From NCBI RefSeq assembly GCF_000972385.1, contig NZ_JXTE01000003.1, positions 124,001 through 188,000 of the forward strand: a DNA stretch of 64,000 nucleotides, given 5' to 3'. Below the pieces are notes generated by a model. It saw only the letters and a program-made list of their open reading frames with translations, searched no databases and was not told the DNA's origin. A program made the position numbers and the translations under genes. This DNA is from Streptomyces sp. WM6386 (GTDB taxonomy: Bacteria > Actinomycetota > Actinomycetes > Streptomycetales > Streptomycetaceae). This document shows positions 54,807-62,906 of the stretch, piece by piece (the first letter of the stretch is position 1; the number at the start of each line of letters is the position of its first letter).

Positions 54807-54846
54807 GTCGCCGGATGGGATCGCACAACCCGGGTAACCGCACCGC

Positions 54847-55776
54847 ATGAGCGAGATCCTGGTGGGCACGTGTTCGTGGACGGACCGGGCGTTGACCGGC
54901 AGCGGCTGGTATCCGCCGGGGCGACGGGACGCCGAGGGACGGTTGCGGCACTACGCCGAGCGATTCCCGGTCGTCGAGGTCGACTCGGCGTACTACGCGC
55001 TGCCCGGCGCCCGCACCAGCCGGCAGTGGGCCGAGCGGACGCCCCCGGGCTTCGTCTTCGACGTGAAGGCGTTCTCGCTGCTCACCGGGCATCCGACACG
55101 GAGTTCCGCGATGCCGGGCGGGCTGCCCGCCGAGCCTGGGAACCCGGCGGTGCTGGACGAGGTGTGGGCGCGCTTCACCGAGGGGATCGAGCCCCTTCGG
55201 ACGGCCGGACGGCTCGGCAGCGTGCTGTTCCAGTTCCCGCCGTGGTTCCGCCCCGGACAGCGGGCCGGGGAGTTCCTGCGGGAGTGCGCCGAGCGGACCG
55301 CCGGGTGGCCGGTCGCCGTGGAGTTCCGGCATCCCGGCTGGTGGCGCAGGGAGTGGGCGGACGTGACCTGCGCGCTGCTCACCCGGTACGGCATGACCGC
55401 CGTGGCCGTCGACATGACCCAGACACTCCCCTCCTCGATCCCGCCCGTCGCCCCCGTCACCTCACCGCGGCTGTCCGTCGTCCGCTTCCACGGTCGCAGC
55501 GCCGCCTGGGGATCGGGGAGCAAGGAGGACCGCTTCCGGTACGAGTACGGCGAGGACGAACTCGCCGAGTGGCTGCCCCGGTTGCGCTCGCTCGCCGAGC
55601 GGGTCGAGCAGCTCCACGTCCTGTTCAACAACTGCTGCGGCACCGCGTCCGTCCGTGCCGCGGAGACGATGCGGCGCCTGCTGGCCGGCGCCGGTCGGTC
55701 CCGGGCGCTCGACGACGGTGAGCCCGCCCGGAGCGCGGGCCCGCGGCCCTCAGGGCAGGCGGCCCGGAAGTCCTAG
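54847..55776 (+). CDS. DUF72 domain-containing protein (second copy)
   Basis: This 309-residue protein starts with the DUF72 pattern (ILVGTCSWTDRALTGSGWYP), then RFPVVEVDSAYYALPG, FVFDVKAFSLLTGHPT and HVLFNNCCGTASVRAAE. It is 70 residues longer than the copy at 1858, due to an insertion around residue 100 and a basic tail (ARSAGPRPSGQAARKS). Function is unknown. It diverges from the NUDIX regulator and may share its operator. Confidence 0.9.
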   Translation: MSEILVGTCSWTDRALTGSGWYPPGRRDAEGRLRHYAERFPVVEVDSAYYALPGARTSRQWAERTPPGFVFDVKAFSLLTGHPTRSSAMPGGLPAEPGNPAVLDEVWARFTEGIEPLRTAGRLGSVLFQFPPWFRPGQRAGEFLRECAERTAGWPVAVEFRHPGWWRREWADVTCALLTRYGMTAVAVDMTQTLPSSIPPVAPVTSPRLSVVRFHGRSAAWGSGSKEDRFRYEYGEDELAEWLPRLRSLAERVEQLHVLFNNCCGTASVRAAETMRRLLAGAGRSRALDDGEPARSAGPRPSGQAARKS

Positions 55777-55797
55777 CCTCCGAGGAACCCACCGGAC

Positions 55798-56343
55798 TCA
55801 TCCCGGGAAGGGATCGCACCGCCCCAGGAAGGCCAGGAGCCGGGCGTCGGGCGGCGCGCAGGGCGGGACGGCGGCCGGCTCCGCGAACCGCACCCCGCGG
55901 TCCTCCTCGGTGACCACGCACCGCGCGATGGGCAGCAACTCGGCCGCGAGAGCGACCGGAAAGGGCCGCGACCGTCCACAGGCCTGCGCGACGTCCCAAC
56001 CGTGCACGGCGATCTCGACGGCGCCGACCGCGCCCATCACCCGTACGTCCAGCGGCCGTTCTGCGACCTGGACCAGATCACGAGGGCCGGCCGCCCAAGC
56101 ACCGAGCACCGCACACGCGCGCGTACGGAAGCCGCACACGCGGTCGCTCTGCGGCAGTAGTCCGATCCGCCCGCCGGTCAGCCCCTCGTGCAACGCGTCC
56201 AGGGAATCATCGAGATGCTCGAGCAGCTCCCCCAGATCCCACGCGGCACAGGGCGTCGCCCGGCCCGGTCCGGCAGACCCCACCAAGGCCACGCTCCCCA
56301 GCGCGTACGCAAGCGAACGCTCCAGCAGCTCCCCCGGATTCAT
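55798..56343 (-). CDS. Maleylpyruvate isomerase/TIGR03086-like protein
   Basis: This 181-residue helical protein has a conserved N-terminus (NPGELLERSLAYALGSVALV), a WDLGELLEHLDDSLDALHEG helix carrying the metal-binding His, and an EIAVHGWDVAQACG segment, a pattern of DinB-like mycothiol-dependent enzymes (TIGR03086 group). Its start overlaps the preceding 90-residue gene as ATGA. Confidence 0.85.
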   Translation of the reverse strand: MNPGELLERSLAYALGSVALVGSAGPGRATPCAAWDLGELLEHLDDSLDALHEGLTGGRIGLLPQSDRVCGFRTRACAVLGAWAAGPRDLVQVAERPLDVRVMGAVGAVEIAVHGWDVAQACGRSRPFPVALAAELLPIARCVVTEEDRGVRFAEPAAVPPCAPPDARLLAFLGRCDPFPG

Positions 56344-56612
56344 GACAGCACCCCGTCCCGCAACCACCCGAGCGACTCGGCGGCCTCAGGCATCCGCCCG
56401 GCCGGCCACGGGACCCCCGCAGCGACCCTCAGTGGCTTCTCAGGCGCCTCTGACGGCCCGCCGGGCCCGGAGGGCAGCGGACGCCGCGCGTGGCTCTCCA
56501 GGGTCGTCAGACGCGTGCTGGTGGCGCTCGGATGCGGCCCGGTCCGCGAGGACGCCCGGCCCTCGCCCTCGTCGTGGCCCCGCCGGGCCCGCAGATCCGT
56601 CGTCGCGGTCAT
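56340..56612 (-). CDS. Small hypothetical protein
   Basis: This 90-residue Arg/Pro-rich frame starts MTATTDLRARRGHDEGEGRA at ATG 56612 with GAGGGGAG six bases upstream, and ends as ATGA with the maleylpyruvate isomerase-like gene. No domain is recognised. The strong ribosome site and the coupling argue that it is real, but it could also be a short leader. Confidence 0.6.
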   Translation of the reverse strand: MTATTDLRARRGHDEGEGRASSRTGPHPSATSTRLTTLESHARRPLPSGPGGPSEAPEKPLRVAAGVPWPAGRMPEAAESLGWLRDGVLS

Positions 56613-56666
56613 GCCCACTCCCCTCGTCCGTGTGGGATGAAGACCGGCGGGAGCGCGAAAACGAAT

Positions 56667-56699
56667 CGGCCGGCCCCGGAAAGAGTCCGGAACCGGCCG
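56667..56699. terminator. Terminator downstream of the pseudouridine synthase
   Basis: A 14-base stem (56667-56680 and 56686-56699) with two internal mismatches and a 5-base loop lies 24 bases past the rluB stop. Read on the minus strand, a T-rich stretch follows. Confidence 0.7.
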
Positions 56700-56722
56700 T
56701 CGTACGGACGAAACGGCGAGAC

Positions 56723-57844
56723 CTAGAGGTCGACTTCCTTCATCAGCATCCCGACCTCCGTGTTGGACAGCCGCCGCAGCCAGCCCGACTTCTGGTCGCC
56801 CAGGGTGATCGGGCCGAAGGCGACCCGCACCAGCTTGTCGACCGGGAAGCCGGCCTCCGCCAGCATGCGGCGAACGATGTGCTTGCGGCCCTCGTGCAGG
56901 GTGACCTCGACGAGGTAGTTCTTGCCGGTCTGCTCGACGACCCGGAAGTGGTCCGCCTTCGCGTACCCGTCCTCCAGCTGGATGCCGTCCTTCAGACGCT
57001 TGCCCAGATCCCGCGGGATCGGGCCCACGATGTGCGCGAGGTAGACCTTCTTCACGCCGTACTTGGGGTGGGTCAGCCGGTGCGCCAGCTCGCCGTGGTT
57101 GGTGAGCAGGATGACACCCTCGGTCTCGGTGTCGAGCCGACCGACGTGGAAGAGCCGCGTCTCACGGTTGGTGACGTAGTCGCCGAGGCACTGACGGCCC
57201 TCGTTGTCCTCCATCGTGGAGACGACGCCGGCCGGCTTGTTCAGCGAGAAGAACTGGTACGACTGCGTCGCGACCGTCAGGCCGTCGACCTTGACCTCGT
57301 CCCTCTCCGGGTCGACGCGCTTGCCCTGCTCCAGGACGATCTCGCCGTTGACCTCGACCCGCGCCTGCTCGATGAGCTCCTCGCAGGCCCGCCGGGAGCC
57401 GTAGCCCGCGCGCGCGAGGATCTTCTGCAGCCGCTCGCCCTCCTGCTCGGCGCCCGGGAAGGTCTTGGGCAGCTTGACGTCCTTCTTGTTCGCGTACCGC
57501 TCGCGGTTGCGCTCCTCGGCCCGCGCCTCGTACTCGCGGGAGGTGGCGGGGACCCAGCGGCCGCGCCCGGTGCCCTGGCCCTGCTTGGGCCCGCCCTTGG
57601 CACCGCCGCGCGCGGAGGCGCCGCGCCCGGACTTCGGGCCCTCGTGAGACCCGCCGGGGCCCACGTCGTAGCGCCGCTCCTCGGGGCGGGGCTTGCTGGG
57701 ACGGCCGCCCTGCTTGTCGTCGCGGTTGCCACCGGCGCCACGGGGATTACCGCGGCCACCGCTGCTCCCGCCGCGGCCGCCGCTGTTGCCACCACGGCTC
57801 CCGCCGTTGTTTCCGCTGCTGTTCCTGCCGCTGCTGCTTCGCAT
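56723..57844 (-). CDS. rluB: Pseudouridine synthase (RsuA/RluB family)
   Basis: This 373-residue protein modifies uridine in rRNA. A low-complexity Gly/Ser/Arg-rich N-terminus of about 110 residues precedes an S4 RNA-binding domain (ERLQKILARAGYGSRRACEE) and the catalytic domain with Asp in LFHVGRLDTETEGVILLTNH. It starts as TGATG with scpB, so the whole parA-scpA-scpB-rluB line is one transcription unit. The symbol follows family usage and the exact target is inferred. Confidence 0.9.
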   Translation of the reverse strand: MRSSSGRNSSGNNGGSRGGNSGGRGGSSGGRGNPRGAGGNRDDKQGGRPSKPRPEERRYDVGPGGSHEGPKSGRGASARGGAKGGPKQGQGTGRGRWVPATSREYEARAEERNRERYANKKDVKLPKTFPGAEQEGERLQKILARAGYGSRRACEELIEQARVEVNGEIVLEQGKRVDPERDEVKVDGLTVATQSYQFFSLNKPAGVVSTMEDNEGRQCLGDYVTNRETRLFHVGRLDTETEGVILLTNHGELAHRLTHPKYGVKKVYLAHIVGPIPRDLGKRLKDGIQLEDGYAKADHFRVVEQTGKNYLVEVTLHEGRKHIVRRMLAEAGFPVDKLVRVAFGPITLGDQKSGWLRRLSNTEVGMLMKEVDL

Positions 57845-58497
57845 CAAAGTTCCGTCTTGTCGTCTGCGTCCTCGGAATCCGGAGCGTCCGGATCGAACGA
57901 CGGGACCCCTTCCAGCGTCTCGGCCTCGATCGCCTCCGCCTCGGGGAGAAAGGGCGCGAGCTCCGGGAGCTCGTCCAGGCCTCGCAGGCCCATCCGCTCC
58001 AGAAAGTAGTTCGTCGTCACGTACAGGATCGCACCTGTTTCGGGTTCCGCGCCCGCCTCCTGGACCAGACCGCGCTGGAGGAGGGTCCGCATGACCCCGT
58101 CACAGTTGACTCCTCGTACGGCCGAGACCCTGCTGCGGCTCACCGGCTGACGGTAGGCGACGACGGCCAGGGTCTCCAGCGCCGCCTGGGTGAGCCGGGC
58201 CTGCTGGCCGTCCAGCACGAAGCCCTCGACGGCCGCCGCGAACTCGGGCCGGCTGTAGAAACGCCAGCCCCCGGCGATCAGCCGCAGCTCGAAGCCGCGC
58301 CCCTGGACGGTGTACTCGTCGGCCAGTGCCCGCAGCGCGTCCGCGATCTGCCGTCTGGGCCGCTGGAGGATCTTCGCGAGGTGTTCCTCGGTGGCGGGCT
58401 CGTCCACGATCATGAGGACGGCCTCCAGGGCGGGCTTGAGATCGAGGTCGGCGACGGTGCGCGGCCCGGCCGGAACGTCGGTGGTCTCCTCGCTCAC
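57844..58497 (-). CDS. scpB: Segregation and condensation protein B
   Basis: This 217-residue kleisin-partner protein has two winged helices: PALEAVLMIVDEPATEEHLA and TQAALETLAVVAYRQPVSRS with VRGVNCDGVMRTLLQRGLVQ. It binds ScpA and SMC to fold the chromosome. It starts as ATGA with scpA. The acidic C-terminal tail is typical. Confidence 0.94.
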   Translation of the reverse strand: MSEETTDVPAGPRTVADLDLKPALEAVLMIVDEPATEEHLAKILQRPRRQIADALRALADEYTVQGRGFELRLIAGGWRFYSRPEFAAAVEGFVLDGQQARLTQAALETLAVVAYRQPVSRSRVSAVRGVNCDGVMRTLLQRGLVQEAGAEPETGAILYVTTNYFLERMGLRGLDELPELAPFLPEAEAIEAETLEGVPSFDPDAPDSEDADDKTEL

Positions 58498-59555
58498 GCC
58501 TTGTCCTCCTTGGGCGGCTCGGGCGGTCGGTCGAACTCGTCGGTCACCATCGGTTCGGCGTCACCCTCTCCGCCGGTCCACCGCACGATGAGGTCACCGA
58601 GGGCCGTCTCCTGGTCCAGCGCGACGGCCCTCTCCCGGTACAGCTCCAGCAGCGCCAGGAATCGCGCCACTACGGTGAGGGTGTCGTCGATGTCCTCGAC
58701 CAGCGTCCGGAAGCTGGCCTCGCCGAGCTCCTTCAGCCGGGCCACCACGATCCCGGCCTGCTCCTGCACGCTGACCAGCGGCGCATGGATGTGGTCGACG
58801 TACACCTGCGGCTTGGGCTTGGGCTGCATCGCCTTCACGGCGAGCTTCGCGAACCCCTCCGGGCCGATGCTGATGACGACCTCGGGCAGCAGTTCGGCGT
58901 GGTGCGGTTCGAGGCCGACGGTACGGGGGTAGCGGCGGGCCTCCTCGTCGAGGCGGTGGTTGAAGATGTCGGCGATCTGTTTGTAGGCGCGGTACTGCAG
59001 CAGCCGCGCGAACAACAGGTCCCGCGCTTCGAGGAGCGCGAGGTCGGCCTCGTCCTCGACCTCGGCGGAGGGCAGCAGCCGGGCCGCCTTGAGATCGAGG
59101 AGCGTGGCGGCGACCACGAGGAACTCGGTCGTCTGGTCCAGATCCCAGTCCGGCCCCATCGCCCTGATGTGCGCCATGAACTCGTCGGTCACCTTGGACA
59201 GGGCGACCTCGGTCACGTCCAGCTTGTGTTTGGAGATCAGCTGGAGGAGGAGATCGAAGGGGCCTTCGAAGTTGGAGAGACGGACCTTGAAGACACCGTC
59301 GCCGGGTTCCTGGGGTTCGGTGGGGGTCTCACGAGGCGGGGCCTCGGGCTCCGGTTCGGGTTCCGGTACGACGACCTCGGGCTCCGCGACCTCGGGCTCC
59401 GGTTCCGCCGCGACCGGTACGGGTGGGTACAACGGCCCACCGGCCTCGGCCTCAGCCACCGACGCGCTCTCCGGCTCACCCCGCAGAGCGCCCCGCCCCA
59501 GCACACGCCGACGGCCGGCAGGTGCGCCGGGGGTGGGAACGTCGTTCGAGGTCAT
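58494..59555 (-). CDS. scpA: Segregation and condensation protein A
   Basis: This 353-residue kleisin bridges the SMC heads. An acidic Pro/Glu-rich N-terminal extension (about residues 1-70) precedes the kleisin domain (VRLSNFEGPFDLLLQLISKH, DLDQTTEFLVVAATLLDLKA), and the C-terminal winged helix (RTLVEDIDDTLTVVARFLAL) is present. It is upstream of scpB in ATGA overlap. Confidence 0.94.
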   Translation of the reverse strand: MTSNDVPTPGAPAGRRRVLGRGALRGEPESASVAEAEAGGPLYPPVPVAAEPEPEVAEPEVVVPEPEPEPEAPPRETPTEPQEPGDGVFKVRLSNFEGPFDLLLQLISKHKLDVTEVALSKVTDEFMAHIRAMGPDWDLDQTTEFLVVAATLLDLKAARLLPSAEVEDEADLALLEARDLLFARLLQYRAYKQIADIFNHRLDEEARRYPRTVGLEPHHAELLPEVVISIGPEGFAKLAVKAMQPKPKPQVYVDHIHAPLVSVQEQAGIVVARLKELGEASFRTLVEDIDDTLTVVARFLALLELYRERAVALDQETALGDLIVRWTGGEGDAEPMVTDEFDRPPEPPKEDKA

Positions 59556-59573
59556 GGCCCTCGCAGGCTACCG

Positions 59574-60125
59574 CTACCGCCCGCGCAGTCGGCGTACGAG
59601 GATGCTCGCGTCTCCCCGGGACTCCAGATCGGCCAGCACCACGGCGACCGCCTCGCGGACGATGCGCCCGCGGTCGACGGCCAGCCCGTGCTCGCCGCGG
59701 AGCACCAGACGGGCGTGCTCCAGATCCATGAGCTCCTCGGCGGAGACGTACACGGTGATCTTCTCGTCGTGCCGCTCACGCCCGCTGGGCCGACGTGAGG
59801 CCGCCCGGCCCCCACCACGCTGCTTGCGCGGCGCGGCAGAACCTTCCTGCGCGTCCTGACGTCGCCCGGAGCGCTCCGCGTCCCGGCTGCGGGACTCGCC
59901 GGCCGCGGCCGGTTCCGTGGCCACATGCTCCGCCCCGTCGCCGTCACCGCCCTGCGCGGGCACCGACTGCGGCGCGTCCTCGGACGACCCGGCCGCGGCG
60001 CCGTCGCTCTCCCCCGCGGGTGCGGGCACCCGGGCTTCGCCGTTGGCCCCCCGCCGCGGAGTGGACGGCTGGAGCGCCATTCCCCCTGTCGTACGGAAGA
60101 GTTCGTCGGCCCCCGGCAGACTCAC
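59574..60125 (-). CDS. RHH-type DNA-binding protein between parA and scpA
   Basis: This 183-residue protein has a long disordered Gly/Ala/Arg-rich N-terminus and a C-terminal domain of about 65 residues (KITVYVSAEELMDLEHARLV, VDRGRIVREAVAVVLADLES) with the beta-strand plus two helices of a ribbon-helix-helix fold. Its position after ParA suggests that it is the ParA partner or a DNA-binding adaptor, replacing ParB. The GTG 60125 start overlaps the parA stop as GTGA; a GTG at 60137 is also possible. Confidence 0.8.
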   Translation of the reverse strand: MSLPGADELFRTTGGMALQPSTPRRGANGEARVPAPAGESDGAAAGSSEDAPQSVPAQGGDGDGAEHVATEPAAAGESRSRDAERSGRRQDAQEGSAAPRKQRGGGRAASRRPSGRERHDEKITVYVSAEELMDLEHARLVLRGEHGLAVDRGRIVREAVAVVLADLESRGDASILVRRLRGR

Positions 60126-61300
60126 TCGGCGTGACACCGGGCGAGCACCTCCCTGGCGAGCTGGCGGTAGGCGGCGGCGCCGACGGAGTTGGAGGCGTAC
60201 GTGGTGATCGGCTCACCGGCGACCGTGGTCTCCGGGAAGCGGACCGTGCGCCCGATGACCGTGTGGTAGACGTGGTCGTCGAACGCCTCGACGACACGCG
60301 CGAGCACCTCACGGCTGTGCACGGTGCGCGAGTCGTACATCGTGGCGAGGATCCCGTCGAGCTCCAGATCCGGGTTGAGCCGCTCCTGGACCTTCTCGAT
60401 GGTCTCCGTCAGCAGGGCGACACCACGGAGGGCGAAGAACTCACACTCCAGTGGCACTATCACCTTGTGCGCGGCCGTCAGGGCGTTGACCGTGAGCAGA
60501 CCCAGTGAAGGCTGGCAGTCGATCACGATGTAGTCGTAGTCGGCCATGAGCGGCTTCAGGGCCCGCTGCAATGTCGACTCGCGCGCGACCTCGGAGACCA
60601 GCTGGACCTCCGCCGCCGACAAGTCGATATTGCTCGGCAGCAGGTCCATGTTGGGGACCGCGGTCTTCAGCAGGACCTCGTCGGCCGCCATGCCCCGCTC
60701 CATGAGCAGGTTGTAGACGGTGAGGTCGAGCTCCATCGGGTTGACACCGAGGCCCACCGACAGCGCGCCCTGCGGGTCGAAGTCCACGAGCAGCACGCGA
60801 CGTCCGTACTCCGCGAGCGCGGCACCCAGGTTGATGGTCGACGTCGTCTTGCCGACGCCGCCCTTCTGGTTGCACATCGCGATGATCTTCGCGGGTCCGT
60901 GATCGGTCAGCGGACCCGGGATCGGGAAGTACGGCAGCGGGCGACCGGTCGGGCCGATGCGCTCACGGCGCTGGCGGGCAGCGTCGGGAGCGAGCGTGGC
61001 CGCGTACTCCGGGTCGGGCTCGTATTCGGCGTCGGGGTCGTAGAAGTGCCCCTCGGGCAGTTCGTCGTAGTCGGCGAACTGGCTGTGGGGCGCGCCACTT
61101 CCGTCGCCGGCCATGGCGTTCACGTGATGGCCATCCATGCTCTGGTGTGCTGACAGAGTCACCCTTCGGTTCAGGTGGCTCTGGTGGGCTGCGAAGGTGC
61201 GCACCGCGACGGAGCCGACAGCCTCGAACCCCGCGGGGCCCTCAGCCCGTGCAGGCGTTCCTGGTTGACCACCTCCGGGAGTAAATGTCGACTCATTCAC
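60122..61300 (-). CDS. parA: ParA-family ATPase
   Basis: This 392-residue protein has a long acidic N-terminal extension and the deviant Walker A KGGVGKTTSTINLGAALAEY (residue about 165), Walker A' (VLLVDFDPQGALSVGLG) and Walker B (DYIVIDCQPSLGLLTVNAL). GTG 61300 is supported by AAGGAGGT at 61311-61318. It is the first gene of the segregation operon. This is not the oriC-linked parAB pair, because the canonical parB is absent. The gene may position chromosome or cell-division elements. Confidence 0.92.
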   Translation of the reverse strand: MNESTFTPGGGQPGTPARAEGPAGFEAVGSVAVRTFAAHQSHLNRRVTLSAHQSMDGHHVNAMAGDGSGAPHSQFADYDELPEGHFYDPDAEYEPDPEYAATLAPDAARQRRERIGPTGRPLPYFPIPGPLTDHGPAKIIAMCNQKGGVGKTTSTINLGAALAEYGRRVLLVDFDPQGALSVGLGVNPMELDLTVYNLLMERGMAADEVLLKTAVPNMDLLPSNIDLSAAEVQLVSEVARESTLQRALKPLMADYDYIVIDCQPSLGLLTVNALTAAHKVIVPLECEFFALRGVALLTETIEKVQERLNPDLELDGILATMYDSRTVHSREVLARVVEAFDDHVYHTVIGRTVRFPETTVAGEPITTYASNSVGAAAYRQLAREVLARCHAE

Positions 61301-61556
61301 AAGTCGTCTTACCTCCTTGGTGACCAGGAAACTTCTAGACAAGGTCAGCGTGGCACCATGCCGACGGTTGGCGACTCTATGGCGTGTCGGGTGTTCACAG
61401 CAACACAATCCGCCGGACCCGGCAGGATGTGTCGGCAATCAAACATCGCGCTGTCAAGGGCGTACGGCCGTCGCACAGCAGGTTTCACCGGTGTGCGAAT
61501 CGACCAAAGGGTTACGTTCGAGGCGAGTTGACCGAGCGTCGCAAAGTGACCATACA
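61301..61556. other. parA upstream region
   Basis: These 256 bases are non-coding; the in-frame extension to 61438 has no plausible start and a non-coding base composition. AAGGAGG at 61312-61318 is the parA ribosome site. No clear promoter or operator was seen. Confidence 0.55.
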
Positions 61557-61599
61557 CACATGTGGCCGGACCTTGTCGGGCAAGGTCCGGCCACATGTG
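61557..61599. terminator. Terminator downstream of ald
   Basis: A 19-bp perfect stem (arms 61557-61575 and 61581-61599, half-site cacatgtggccggaccttg) with a 5-base loop lies 48 bases past the ald stop. Confidence 0.93.
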
Positions 61600-61646
61600 A
61601 GTGGTTGACGCGCCTTGTTGACGTATCGCCTTTACGAAAAGGTGAC

Positions 61647-62771
61647 TTAGCCGATCAGGGCCTCGAGCTCCACGTGCTCCAGGCCGTGCGCCTCGGCGAC
61701 CTCCTTGTAAACGACCTTGCCGTCATGGGTGTTGAGACCCCTGGCGAGCGCGGCGTCACGGCGCAGCGCCTCGACCCAGCCGTGGTCGGCGAGTTCGACG
61801 ATGTACGGCAGCGTCGCGTTGGTGAGCGCGTAGGTGGAGGTGTTGGGCACCGCGCCGGGCATGTTGGCGACGCAGTAGAAGACCGAGTCGTGGATCTTGA
61901 AGGTGGGCTCGGCGTGGGTGGTCGGCCGGGAGTCCTCGAAGCAGCCGCCCTGGTCGATCGCGATGTCGACAAGGACACTTCCGGGCTTCATCCGCGACAC
62001 GAGCTCGTTGGTGACCAGCTTCGGAGCCTTGGCGCCCGGGATGAGCACCGCGCCGATGACGAGGTCGGCGTCCAGGACGGCCTTCTCCAGCTCGAAGGCA
62101 TTGGACATGATCGCCCGGACCTTGGTGCCGAAGACCTTGTCCGCCTCGCGCAGCTTGTTGATGTCACGGTCGAGCAGCGTGACGTGGAAGCCCATGCCGA
62201 CGGCGATCTGCGTGGCGTTCCACCCGGAGACGCCGCCGCCGATGACGACGGCCTTCGCGGGCTGGGTGCCGGGCACGCCACCGGGGAGCACGCCACGGCC
62301 GCCGGCCGAGCGCATCAGGTGGTAGGCGCCGACCTGCGGGGCGAGCCGGCCCGCGACCTCGGACATCGGGGCGAGGAGGGGCAGCGCGCGCGAGGGCAGC
62401 TCGACCGTCTCGTAGGCGATCGCCGTGGTGCCGGACTCGATGAGCGCGTCGGTGCACTCCTTGGAGGCGGCCAGATGCAGGTAGGTGAAGAGCGTCTGGT
62501 CCTTGCGGAGGCGGTGGTACTCCTCGGCGATGGGCTCCTTGACCTTGAGCAGCAGGTCGGCGGTGGCCCACACCTCGTCGGCCGTGGCAAGGATCCGCGC
62601 GCCCGCGGCGACGTACTCCGCGTCCGGGATCGACGAGCCGAGACCGGCGTTCTGCTCAATGAGGACCTGGTGGCCGTGGCGCACCAGCTCGTGCACGCCG
62701 GCGGGGGTGATGGCCACCCGGAACTCGTTGTTCTTGACCTCGCGGGGGATGCCGACCTTCACGTCGATCAC
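61647..62771 (-). CDS. ald: Alanine dehydrogenase
   Basis: This 374-residue enzyme interconverts alanine and pyruvate with NAD. It begins with the ald motif [20 protein letters not shown], has a dinucleotide fold ([20 protein letters not shown]) and the substrate stretch [21 protein letters not shown] 62771 with AAGGA upstream gives the usual N-terminus. No regulator is adjacent. A terminator follows. Confidence 0.95.
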   Translation of the reverse strand: MIDVKVGIPREVKNNEFRVAITPAGVHELVRHGHQVLIEQNAGLGSSIPDAEYVAAGARILATADEVWATADLLLKVKEPIAEEYHRLRKDQTLFTYLHLAASKECTDALIESGTTAIAYETVELPSRALPLLAPMSEVAGRLAPQVGAYHLMRSAGGRGVLPGGVPGTQPAKAVVIGGGVSGWNATQIAVGMGFHVTLLDRDINKLREADKVFGTKVRAIMSNAFELEKAVLDADLVIGAVLIPGAKAPKLVTNELVSRMKPGSVLVDIAIDQGGCFEDSRPTTHAEPTFKIHDSVFYCVANMPGAVPNTSTYALTNATLPYIVELADHGWVEALRRDAALARGLNTHDGKVVYKEVAEAHGLEHVELEALIG

Positions 62772-62906
62772 GGTCCTTGGCTCAGAGGGTATGGGGCAAT
62801 ACAACACATACCCGGGCACGCATGAGCACACCGGGATGCACCGCAGGAGAAGGTGCGGCAGAGCCAGTCTAATGAAGGTGTTCCCGCTGTCTAGCCTTTC
62901 ATTGCA

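Noticed and set aside
61301..61438. parA N-terminal extension to 61438
   Set aside because: The region lacks a start with a ribosome site and has non-coding base composition; GTG 61300 has AAGGAGGT.
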